This document shows positions 24,890 to 32,801 of a stretch of DNA of 64,000 nt, piece by piece. The position numbers and the translations under genes were made by a program. Each line of letters starts with the position of its first letter. Position 1 is the first letter of the stretch. Source of the stretch: an uncultured Clostridium sp. (lineage in GTDB: Bacteria; Bacillota; Clostridia; Oscillospirales; Acutalibacteraceae); assembly GCA_934717555.1 (NCBI GenBank), contig CAKUYY010000003.1:15664-79663 (forward strand), in the 5' to 3' direction. Under the pieces are notes generated by a model. It was given only the letters and a program-made list of their open reading frames with translations. It was not told the origin of the DNA and searched no databases.

Positions 24890-26690
24890 ATAAAAAGGAT
24901 TCCTGTCTCAGCTGGGTAAGAATATCACATATAATTTCCGCGCGGTTAAACGGGGTCATAAAATAAAATCCATCCGCGTGGGAGCGGGCCATCCGGGCAA
25001 TTTCCACGGCGATTTCCACGCCAACCTGGGCAGCCTCCTCCCGGCCCATGTCCGGGGAAAACCGGGAAAGGTAAGATTCCGGGATATGGATTCCAGGCAC
25101 TTCGTTGCTCATATACCAGGCGTTTCGGAAACTTACTAGGGGCATAATTCCCACCAGGACCTTGGCCCCCATGGCGCGTGCGCCGTCAATTAAATCAAAA
25201 GAATCACAGAACACAGGCTGTGTCAAGAAGAAACTGGCCCCGGCATCCATTTTCCTTTTGACCCGTTTGAGTTCCGATTCCACCCGTGGGATCAAAGGAT
25301 TGAGCGCCCCGCCAATAGAAAAGGGGCTGTCCGCGAACACATCGGAATTCATCTGTTGGATATTTTCCATCAGTTTGATAGAGGTTACGTTGAATACCGG
25401 TTTTACATAACCCCGGTCACATTCTGGGACATGGTCCCCAGTGACCGCCAACACGGCACGGATGCCTTCGCAGTGTGCGCCCAGCAGGGAAGCCCGCAGC
25501 GCATTGGCATTTTTATCCCGGCAGCAAAGATGGGGCAAAGTACTGATACCCACCTCCCGCCGAATCTTAGCGGCGCATACTACAGAATCCAGTTTGACCC
25601 GGGCCAAGGGGGAATCGGAAATAGTAATAGCGTCCACTTGGGCGTCTTTTAGCCGCTGGGCCGCGGATAAGAGCTTACTCAGATCAGTCCCATAAGGGGG
25701 GTCCAATTCTGAAGCCAAAAGGAATTCGCCCTTTTGGAGTTTGCGGGAAAAAGCGTCCTGCCGGGGCGGCGGGACAGGGGAGGGAGAACGGCCGCTGGGG
25801 GCAGAGACCAAAGCGGGGCTGCGCTGTTCCCCCAGCATCTGCGCAAGCCGGCGGATATGGTCCGGTGTGGTCCCGCAGCATCCGCCTACCAGGAAAGCGC
25901 CGGCGGCCGCGATCTCGGCCGTTTTGACGGCGAAATATTCCGGGGATGTGTTGAACACTGTCCGCTGCTGTTCCACGGAAGGGTACCCAGCATTGGGCAG
26001 GATAAACACGGGCAGATTCCCGTGGCTGCGGGACCAACGGAGCAGGGAAACCCCATGGGAAAAAAGATGCATCGGACCGCACCCGCAGTTTAACCCCACC
26101 GCTGACACCGGCGATTCCAAATTTTCCAGCTCAAACAGCAATTGAGAAAGGGGAATACCAGCCCTGGTGCGTCCGTCCGGCGTGATAGAAAAAGAAACCA
26201 TGATTTCCACATCCGGACATTTCTCCCGTAAATAAGAGAAAACAGGGAGCAGAGGTTTGATTTCTGCCAATGTTTCAAATAGAAAAGTCCGGGCGCCGCA
26301 CGCAAGGAAAGCGTCCGCCAAAGCGAAATATTCCGGGAGAGGGTCCGCCTGTTCGTCCCCCTCTGGGTAAATCATCCCTAAGTCGGCGGCGACTACCGCC
26401 TGTTCCCCCGCTTCTTTTTGGGCGATCTGATACCCGGAGCGGACAATTTCCAAAACTTCAGGCAAGGGGAGGCCGAGGGCCAGCGTGTTGGCGGAAAAGG
26501 TATTGGTGCGTATCAGGCACGCGCCCGCGTCCAGGTAACTGCGATGGATACCGGCAATACATTCCGGATGTTCTATGTTGGCGGCTTCACAGCGGGAAGC
26601 GGGCATGCCGGTCAGCTGGGAATAATAGGTACCCATCGCGCCGTCGGCGACAAATGGGCCGGGTTGTTTTATCAAGTCTTTGAGTAACAT
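24888..26690 (-). CDS. Bifunctional homocysteine S-methyltransferase / 5,10-methylenetetrahydrofolate reductase
   Basis: A 600-residue fusion like Bacillus YitJ. The N-terminal 290 residues are a homocysteine S-methyltransferase with ADGAMGTYYSQL, a zinc cysteine in GLNCGCGPMH and the paired cysteines in VGGCCGTTPDHI. Residues about 315-600 are methylenetetrahydrofolate reductase (FLLASELDPPYGTD, ITISDSPLAR, LAVTGDHVPE, DAGASFFLTQPVFC). Together they reduce methylene-THF and methylate homocysteine to methionine. The gene stands alone; no S-box leader is visible upstream. Confidence 0.93.
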   Translation of the reverse strand: MLLKDLIKQPGPFVADGAMGTYYSQLTGMPASRCEAANIEHPECIAGIHRSYLDAGACLIRTNTFSANTLALGLPLPEVLEIVRSGYQIAQKEAGEQAVVAADLGMIYPEGDEQADPLPEYFALADAFLACGARTFLFETLAEIKPLLPVFSYLREKCPDVEIMVSFSITPDGRTRAGIPLSQLLFELENLESPVSAVGLNCGCGPMHLFSHGVSLLRWSRSHGNLPVFILPNAGYPSVEQQRTVFNTSPEYFAVKTAEIAAAGAFLVGGCCGTTPDHIRRLAQMLGEQRSPALVSAPSGRSPSPVPPPRQDAFSRKLQKGEFLLASELDPPYGTDLSKLLSAAQRLKDAQVDAITISDSPLARVKLDSVVCAAKIRREVGISTLPHLCCRDKNANALRASLLGAHCEGIRAVLAVTGDHVPECDRGYVKPVFNVTSIKLMENIQQMNSDVFADSPFSIGGALNPLIPRVESELKRVKRKMDAGASFFLTQPVFCDSFDLIDGARAMGAKVLVGIMPLVSFRNAWYMSNEVPGIHIPESYLSRFSPDMGREEAAQVGVEIAVEIARMARSHADGFYFMTPFNRAEIICDILTQLRQESFL

Positions 26691-27010
26691 GGGTTCACCT
26701 CGCGCAAATGGACAGGAGGGATCAGTCTCCTATTCTTCCAAAAGATCTATTTTATCCTATTATTTTACTTGGAAAAGCAATGTTTGTCTATAGGATGGCT
26801 GCGGTGTTTCCGGTAAAGTGAAATGATTATGAGAACCCCGCCGACTTTACGAACTGGCGGTCCAAACTTAAAAGTATCAATTAAGGACGAAGCCCTTTTC
26901 TATATTTGCGGACGCTGGGAGTGGCCTTGAAACAAAAGCTGGAATCATGTATAGTGTAAAACCAGACAGGCGGCAGAATGGATAGGCGATGCTGACAGCA
27001 AGGAGGAAAT
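26691..27010. other. Divergent intergenic region between HMT/MTHFR and the Imm5-like gene
   Basis: It carries upstream signals for both neighbours: AGGTG ribosome site for the minus-strand gene near 26698, and a plus-strand promoter at 26927-26955. A small CCGCC/GGCGG hairpin and the CAAACTTAAAAGT repeat piece lie at 26839-26875. No gene is seen. Confidence 0.55.
26927..26955 (+). promoter_or_regulatory. Promoter of the Imm5-like gene
   Basis: TTGAAA (26927-26932), 17-base spacer, TATAGT (26950-26955). Confidence 0.6.
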
Positions 27011-27547
27011 ATGGACTGGCTTGATGAAGTGGAAGAAAGGCTGAAAAACAAGAGGCAGATTTTATTTACAAAAGATTCCAAGTACTTGCAGGATTTGACC
27101 GGATTATTCCAGTCACAGGACCATAGGGTTATGATTTTGTGGGCGTTTGATTTGGCAGCGGAATCGGTCGCAGAACTTGAAAGGAAATATCCGGACGAGA
27201 GGCGTCCGAGGGAAGCGCTGGAAGCGGCCCGGGATTGGGCGGCGGGAAATATCAAAATGAGGCTGGCTCAGAGAAAAATTTTAGATTGCCATGCTTTTGC
27301 AAAAGGGATTGACTGTAAAGAGGACATTGCCATATGCCACGCGGTCGGGCAAGCCTGCGCGGTGGTACATACTGCCGGACATGCGATAGGATATCCGGCA
27401 TATGACCTGACGTCACTTGTGTACAAACTCGGGATAGAAAATTGTCTGGAACAGATCGAGTACAGGAAACAATCCTATATTGATAAACTCTTTTTCTGGG
27501 AGCGCCACATCAGCGATTATTTAGGACCATGGGCGGATTTTCTGTGA
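27011..27547 (+). CDS. Imm5-like putative immunity protein
   Basis: A 178-residue helical protein. The conserved centre AVVHTAGHAIGYPAYDLTSL (about residues 117-136), preceded by RPREALEAARDWAAG, is the hallmark of proteins annotated as putative immunity protein, Imm-5-like. The family was named by association with polymorphic toxins, but many members, like this one, have no toxin beside them. The function is therefore unproven. AAGGAGGA precedes the ATG. Confidence 0.72.
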   Translation: MDWLDEVEERLKNKRQILFTKDSKYLQDLTGLFQSQDHRVMILWAFDLAAESVAELERKYPDERRPREALEAARDWAAGNIKMRLAQRKILDCHAFAKGIDCKEDIAICHAVGQACAVVHTAGHAIGYPAYDLTSLVYKLGIENCLEQIEYRKQSYIDKLFFWERHISDYLGPWADFL

Positions 27548-27611
27548 AAGAAGGAACGCCAAGGCGGCAAGGCCTGGGGGCAGATAATTGAGGACAGGGG
27601 CTGAATTGTAA

Positions 27612-27646
27612 AAAGGGCGTCTCCCAAAATGAAGGAGACGCCCTTT
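27612..27646. terminator. Terminator between the Imm5-like gene and trpB2
   Basis: A perfect 13-bp stem (27612-27624 with 27634-27646). The minus strand continues into TTTTTAC and the plus strand ends in TTT, so it mainly suits the minus-strand trpB2 transcript. Confidence 0.65.
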
Positions 27647-27804
27647 GCCTATCCGGCCAAGAATAAAAATATTGGAATCAATGTTTCCTTTAAACTAGAG
27701 ATATACTGTAGCCTAATGTTAAGAGTATAGAAAAAACATATTCCCCATTTCTTGCCTCCAGGGATCTCATTTTTTCCTATAGATGGGAAGAAAGGATACA
27801 GTCC

Positions 27805-29184
27805 TTATTCCTGAATCCCGGGGATTTTCGGAAGCTGCTGAAATCCTTGTTCCAACTCCTCATCAGTGGGGACGTAATCGCTCATAGTGCCTTCCATATA
27901 GGAAGTATAAGCCGTCATATCGAAATACCCGGTTCCGGTCAGGCCGAAAAGAATGGTCTTGGCCTCTCCGTTTTCCCGGCACTTGATGGCTTCGTCGATA
28001 GCGGCCCGGATAGCGTGGGCGGATTCCGGGGCGGGCAGGATGGTTTCCTGTTTGGCAAAGAAAGTGGCGGCTTCAAACACTTCGGTTTGCTTGACGGAGC
28101 GGGCCTCGTCGATATAGCCGTCGTGGTATAGTTTGGAAAGAATGGGGGACATGCCATGATAACGCAGGCCGCCGGCGTGGTTGGCGGAAGGCATGAACCC
28201 GCACCCCAGGGTGTACATTTTCGCCAGGGGGGTGACTTTGCCGGTGTCGCAGTAATCGTAGGCATACTTCCCCCGGGTAAGGCTGGGGCAGGAAGCGGGT
28301 TCCACCGCGATGAAATAGGGGTTGGCTTTCCCGGTGAGCTTATCCTGCATAAAGGGGGAGATCAACCCACCCAGATTGGAACCGCCGCCAGCGCAGCCGA
28401 TGACAATATCCGGGTATTCGTCGAGCATTTCCATGGCGGTTTTGCTTTCCAGACCGATGATGGACTGGTGCAGCAGTACCTGGTTGAGTACGGAACCCAG
28501 AACATAGCGCGTGCCTTCTGAGGTTACGGCCCGCTCTACCGCCTCGCTGATGGCGCATCCTAAGCTGCCGCCCGTACCCGGGTTGGCTTCCAGGATAGCG
28601 CGGCCAATCTGGGTTTGGTCACTGGGGCTGGGGATGACATCAGCGCCGAATGTATGCATCACCGACTTGCGGTAGGGCTTCTGCTGGTAGGAAACTTTTA
28701 CCATAAAGACAGTCAGGGGCATTTTGAAGTAGGCGCAGGCCTCCGACATAGCGGTTCCCCATTGTCCAGCCCCGGTCTCGGTGGTCAGGGCTTTTAGGCC
28801 CTGTTCTTTGGCGTAATACACCTGGGCGATGGCGGAATTCAGTTTATGGCTGCCGGAAGTGTTGTTGCCCTCAAATTTATAGTAGATTCTCGCGGGGGTA
28901 TCCAGGGCCTTTTCCAGGTTATAGGCGCGGATCAAAGGGGAGGGTCGGTAAATTTTGTACATTTCCTGGACTTCTTCCGGGATATCCACATAACGGGTTT
29001 GGGTATCCAGCTCCTGATGGGCCAGCTTTTTACAAAAAATAGGATATAGATCGCTTTCCTGTACAGGTTTCATAGTGGCGGGGTTGATGATGGGATCATG
29101 CTGCTCTTTCATATCAGCACGCACATTATACCATTGTTTGGGCATCTGGTCCTCGGTTAAATATAATCTGTGGGGTACTTTCAT
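27805..29184 (-). CDS. TrpB2-type tryptophan synthase beta-like protein
   Basis: A 459-residue PLP enzyme of the TrpB2 subgroup (longer than ordinary TrpB). It shows RPSPLIRAYNLEKAL, the PLP lysine in NNTSGSHKLNSAIAQ, ETGAGQWGTAMSEA and the glycine-rich GCAGGGSNLGGLISP phosphate loop. TrpB2 joins indole and serine to form tryptophan, usually without a TrpA partner; none is present here. The start is ATG 29184, seven bases after GAGGAGA. A tryptophan T-box and consensus promoter precede it, so expression should rise when tRNA-Trp is uncharged. Confidence 0.9.
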   Translation of the reverse strand: MKVPHRLYLTEDQMPKQWYNVRADMKEQHDPIINPATMKPVQESDLYPIFCKKLAHQELDTQTRYVDIPEEVQEMYKIYRPSPLIRAYNLEKALDTPARIYYKFEGNNTSGSHKLNSAIAQVYYAKEQGLKALTTETGAGQWGTAMSEACAYFKMPLTVFMVKVSYQQKPYRKSVMHTFGADVIPSPSDQTQIGRAILEANPGTGGSLGCAISEAVERAVTSEGTRYVLGSVLNQVLLHQSIIGLESKTAMEMLDEYPDIVIGCAGGGSNLGGLISPFMQDKLTGKANPYFIAVEPASCPSLTRGKYAYDYCDTGKVTPLAKMYTLGCGFMPSANHAGGLRYHGMSPILSKLYHDGYIDEARSVKQTEVFEAATFFAKQETILPAPESAHAIRAAIDEAIKCRENGEAKTILFGLTGTGYFDMTAYTSYMEGTMSDYVPTDEELEQGFQQLPKIPGIQE

Positions 29185-29225
29185 CAAATATTCTCCTCTC
29201 TGTCGGTTTGTGTGTATCAGGCGAA

Positions 29226-29510
29226 CGGCAACAAAAAAGCCCTTGCCCCAGAAAAACACTGGGACAAGAGCCTATCACTCCTGCGGTACCACCCGGTTTG
29301 GCGAATATTCGCCCGCTCAGCCGTATACAAACATATACGCTCTTTTGATAACGGAAAGAGAATTCCGTCGGACACTACTGAGGACCCTATGCCCCGTTCG
29401 TGCCGCCCTCGTAAGCCCATTCAAAAGAGGTTTCCTTGCTGTGATCACACCTCCCACAGCTCTCTGAGAAGGAAATTTCTCTATCTACTCTTCTTACTCA
29501 TCGGTTTTTC
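29226..29510 (-). promoter_or_regulatory. T-box riboswitch specific for tRNA-Trp
   Basis: On the minus strand the T-box core GGGTGGTACCGCAG (complement of 29281-29295) lies between an antiterminator region and a terminator (29233-29272) whose descending arm ends CAAGGGCTTTTTTG. Stem I begins at GATGAGTAAG near 29503. Its base pairs GTAAG with CTTAC (29411-29415), and the specifier loop opposite an AGTA bulge reads GAATGGG. The specifier is UGG (complement of 29417-29419), the tryptophan codon, matching the downstream trpB2 gene. Confidence 0.93.
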
Positions 29511-29525
29511 TATGAAATTGTCTGT

Positions 29526-29554
29526 ATTATATAGCCCGCGTTAGGATTTGTCAA
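29526..29554 (-). promoter_or_regulatory. Consensus promoter of the T-box/trpB2 unit
   Basis: TTGACA (29549-29554), 17-base spacer and TATAAT (29526-29531) on the minus strand match the sigma-A consensus at all 12 positions. The -35 box lies inside the last codons of the upstream MutS-like gene. Confidence 0.9.
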
Positions 29555-31391
29555 GATCGGAAGAAAAATTTTTCTGTGAGGGCGATTTTTCCTCCAGGAT
29601 ACCCGCCATGCGCAACAGATGCTGGGCATTGGTGGTTTGGCATTGGCCGGGCTTGAGGATATAGTCAAAATGGATCTCATCCCCGGTATAAAATTCAGAA
29701 AAATGAAAATTGACGGCTTGTATTTCCTTGTCCTGGGAAAGGGCGCACAGCTCGAAATCATGGGTGGAAACCACCGTGACGGCCCAGGGAAGGGATAACC
29801 TCCGGATCGCCTGGGTAGCGCCGATGATCCGGTCGGCGGAATTGGTGCCTTTAAAGATTTCATCAATCAGGACCAGCATGGGACGTTTGCTTTTGGAATA
29901 CTCCACCATGGACCGGATACGGAGGATTTCCGCATAAAAAGTGGAAATCCCGTGGCTGACGTCATCCTCAATGCGCATGGAGGTAAATACCGCCATAGGG
30001 GAGATTGAGAACTCTTTGGCGCATACCGGCCCTCCGGCAAAGGCGAGAAACGCGTTGACCCCAATGGTGCGCAGATAGGTGGTTTTTCCTGACATGTTGG
30101 AACCGGTGACAATACAAGTCTGGGCGTTGAGGGAGACCGGGTTGGTCACAGCCTGCTCCTGGGGGAGCAGGGGATGGGTCATGTGTTCCGCCTGCACAAT
30201 GGGGGTATCCCCTGCCGCAAAGGTGGGAAAACAGTGATTCTCCCGGACCACGCAAGGGACGGCCAGGCTGACCAGGGCTTCCAGCTCCCCAACATCTTCC
30301 AGCCATTTGCGGATCTGCTTGCCGTACTTTTTGCGCCAGCGCTCCAGCGCGTATACGGTATGGTAATCCCACATCAGAAAGCACAGGCCGACGATATATA
30401 GGAGAGGATTATGGCGTACCTTGGCCATCTCGCAGATCCGGTTCAGGCTGCGGATACCATAATGGGCGCCGGAATACCAGGAGATTTCATACCTCAGGTC
30501 GTGCAGGCGTTTAGACTGCACATAAAAGCTTTCCACTTCCTCGAAGATATCGTCGTAAGCGTCCACGGCGTCCTGAAAACCGAAGAGAGGGTGCAGAGCC
30601 GTGCCGAGATTTTTTTGCATCGGGAGGGCTAATAACAGCTGTAAAAGAACCCCGGCGGAGGCGGCCGCCCAGGGCAAGAGCCCGAAAAATGCCAAAACCA
30701 GCAGGCAAAGGGTGAGAATGGGCAAGGCCCAGGCAACAACCAGCCAAAACGGGGAAACAATGGTGGAATCCGTTTCCGCGTATTGTAAAAAAGCTTCCAT
30801 ATCTTCTCTTGATTTCTTTTTTCCGCGCAGCTGGAAAAGCAGTCCTGCGGTTTGCAGCTGGAACCCCAATTCTTTCTGTTCTCCCAGCTCTTTTACCGCT
30901 TCCTGACGGGAGAGGAGTTCCTCTCTGTCTGGCGTGGGGCCAGTGAGCCATTTGGCCAAAAGGTCCCGCCCGTATGGGGTAAAAGCGGAACAAAGGAATT
31001 GATATAAAGAATGCTTCCCGAATAAATCCAGATCTTTTCCCTGGGGGAAGTCCTCAGACAGGTATTCTGTCCCATCCTCCTCTAGCTCCTCGGCCCAATG
31101 GTTGTCCAGACGGAGGCGGTATCGTTTGAGTACTTGGGTACGGGCGTCATAATATTGCTCTTTTTTGAGCAGATAAGGGTGAAAAATCACCAAAGCCACA
31201 AAACAGGCGAAACCGACTCCTGAGAGGATATAACCGATGGGGTTTTGGTCCGCGATTCCCCAGACCAGGGACAGGGCGAACAGGAGAAAGGAAACCAGAC
31301 GGAATGTACTGACCACACTGCACAAACGATGGTAACGCAAGCTCTGAGTGATTGCCTTGACACGGATATTTTTGCATTCGTCGATTGTCAT
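29541..31391 (-). CDS. Membrane-anchored MutS-family ATPase
   Basis: A 616-residue protein combining membrane helices with the MutS ATPase core. Two helix pairs are visible (about residues 30-70 and 215-260), then a helical lever-like region, then the MutS domain with Walker A VTGSNMSGKTTYLR near 429-442 and Walker B MLVLIDEIFKGTNSADR. The MutS mismatch-reading domain is absent. Homologues in Firmicutes are annotated as MutS-related or DNA mismatch repair proteins but have no known substrate; anchoring in the membrane argues against ordinary mismatch repair. It starts with ATG near TGGAGT on the minus strand. Confidence 0.82.
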   Translation of the reverse strand: MTIDECKNIRVKAITQSLRYHRLCSVVSTFRLVSFLLFALSLVWGIADQNPIGYILSGVGFACFVALVIFHPYLLKKEQYYDARTQVLKRYRLRLDNHWAEELEEDGTEYLSEDFPQGKDLDLFGKHSLYQFLCSAFTPYGRDLLAKWLTGPTPDREELLSRQEAVKELGEQKELGFQLQTAGLLFQLRGKKKSREDMEAFLQYAETDSTIVSPFWLVVAWALPILTLCLLVLAFFGLLPWAAASAGVLLQLLLALPMQKNLGTALHPLFGFQDAVDAYDDIFEEVESFYVQSKRLHDLRYEISWYSGAHYGIRSLNRICEMAKVRHNPLLYIVGLCFLMWDYHTVYALERWRKKYGKQIRKWLEDVGELEALVSLAVPCVVRENHCFPTFAAGDTPIVQAEHMTHPLLPQEQAVTNPVSLNAQTCIVTGSNMSGKTTYLRTIGVNAFLAFAGGPVCAKEFSISPMAVFTSMRIEDDVSHGISTFYAEILRIRSMVEYSKSKRPMLVLIDEIFKGTNSADRIIGATQAIRRLSLPWAVTVVSTHDFELCALSQDKEIQAVNFHFSEFYTGDEIHFDYILKPGQCQTTNAQHLLRMAGILEEKSPSQKNFSSDLDKS

Positions 31392-31537
31392 TACTGAAAC
31401 TCCATTTCTATCACGTTTATAGGTGAGTTAGTTTTTATTATTGTTTATTTATCATAGCATAAATATATGGCGGAGAAAATAGAAAACAATATAATTTGAC
31501 GAAAAATTTACAAAATTTTCCGGGTACAAACAACAAT

Positions 31538-31562
31538 TAGGATTTATCTAAAAAGAAGCAAA
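31538..31562. repeat. Partial copy of the dispersed intergenic repeat
   Basis: Twenty-three of 25 bases match the left end of the copy at 20681-20705. The GC-hairpin part is absent here. Confidence 0.45.
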
Positions 31563-31673
31563 ATATTTTATAATACCCTTTTTTAACGGCCTATGGTATA
31601 CTATCTTACAATAAAATTTGAGAAAGGATAAGCGCTGTAGGAATGGAACAGGCGCTTTGGAAAGGGAAAAACG

Positions 31674-32513
31674 ATGGGGATTTTAATCTGCCCAAATTGC
31701 GGACAGCCCTTGCAAGAGGAAGCGAAAGCTTTCTATTGCCCGGCTGGCCACTCTTTCGACCGGGCAAAGAGCGGGTATGTCAACCTACTGATGCCGGGAA
31801 GCAAGCATTCCGCCCAGCCCGGGGATGACAAGCGGATGGTGGATGCCCGCGCGGCTTTTTTAAACGAGGGGTATTATCGCCCTTTGTTGTCTTCGGTGGT
31901 GGAGATGGTGGGCCGTCATATATCGCCAGAGGGCAAAGGGGAAATCTTGGACGCGGGTTGTGGGGAAGGATATTATACAGCGGGTGTGGACCAGGCGATG
32001 AGAGAGGCGAAGGTGCCTTGCCGGATAACAGGCGTGGATATCTCCAAACTGGCGGTCAACAAAGCGGCGAAACGCTGTAAAAATCTTACCTTAGCGGTGG
32101 CCAGTGTATTCCATCTGCCAGTCCAATCGGAGAGCTGTGACCTTTTCCTAAATCTGTTTGCACCTTTCTGCCTTCCAGAGATCCTGCGCGTTTTAAAGCC
32201 GGAAGGCAAGCTGCTTCTGGTCATCCCAGGCGAACGGCATTTGTGGGAACTGAAACAGGTAGTATATGAATCTCCCTATTTGAATGAAGTAAAAGATTTT
32301 GGTTTGGAGGGGATGGAGCTATTGGATCAGCAGGAGCTCTCCTGGCAAATGGAGATTGGAAAGACAGAGGATATCGACCACCTTTTTCAGATGACCCCTT
32401 ATTATTACAAGACTTCCCGGGAAGGCTATCAGAGATTACTTTCCTGCGGAACTTTGAGTACCAGTGCACAGTTTTACCTGTTGGTTTATGGGAAGCAACA
32501 CCATGGTTTTTAA
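31674..32513 (+). CDS. rlmA: 23S rRNA guanine-N1 methyltransferase, RlmA family
   Basis: A 279-residue rRNA methyltransferase that modifies G745 or G748 in 23S rRNA helix 35. The N-terminal zinc site is visible as Cys6, Cys9, Cys22 and His26 (CPNCG, CPAGHSFD), followed by the RlmA phrase GYVNLLMPG and GDDKRMVDARAAFLNEGYY. Motif I is ILDAGCGEGYYTAGV and motif IV LNLFAPF. In some Gram-positives this methylation affects macrolide or tylosin sensitivity; which of G745/G748 is used cannot be told here. Confidence 0.9.
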   Translation: MGILICPNCGQPLQEEAKAFYCPAGHSFDRAKSGYVNLLMPGSKHSAQPGDDKRMVDARAAFLNEGYYRPLLSSVVEMVGRHISPEGKGEILDAGCGEGYYTAGVDQAMREAKVPCRITGVDISKLAVNKAAKRCKNLTLAVASVFHLPVQSESCDLFLNLFAPFCLPEILRVLKPEGKLLLVIPGERHLWELKQVVYESPYLNEVKDFGLEGMELLDQQELSWQMEIGKTEDIDHLFQMTPYYYKTSREGYQRLLSCGTLSTSAQFYLLVYGKQHHGF

Positions 32514-32530
32514 GGGAATCCCGCGCCTAC

Positions 32531-32559
32531 TTGCAATTTTATAGATCCAATGTTAAAAT
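32531..32559 (+). promoter_or_regulatory. Candidate promoter of the polysaccharide operon
   Basis: TTGCAA (32531-32536), 17-base spacer, TAAAAT (32554-32559). It would give a leader of about 235 bases before the first gene, with no recognised riboswitch in it. Confidence 0.5.
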
Positions 32560-32801
32560 AGAATCGGTTTTTTGTGACTATTCAGAGGATGCTGCGGGCA
32601 ATATCCTATAGTATAGATGCTTTTTGTTGTCCAGATTTTGGCCTGCCTGATGAGTCAAGCGGAAAGCATTGCGGTCAAGGTTGTCCCCCGGAAGAATGAG
32701 AAAGCAGTGGATAACAGCGCTATGATTGCGGATCAATCCTTTTCCAGAATGATTTAACAAAATGTAAGATTCAAAGATATTAGGAATCGTAGGAGAAGGG
32801 A

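Noticed and set aside
26691..26880. Possible SAM (S-box) riboswitch before the homocysteine methyltransferase/MTHFR gene
   Set aside because: The gene's function made it worth checking, but no S-box core or terminator pair is visible upstream on the minus strand.
27011..27547. Toxin-immunity locus around the Imm5-like gene
   Set aside because: No toxin, secretion or polymorphic-toxin gene lies nearby; the neighbours are metabolic genes on the other strand.
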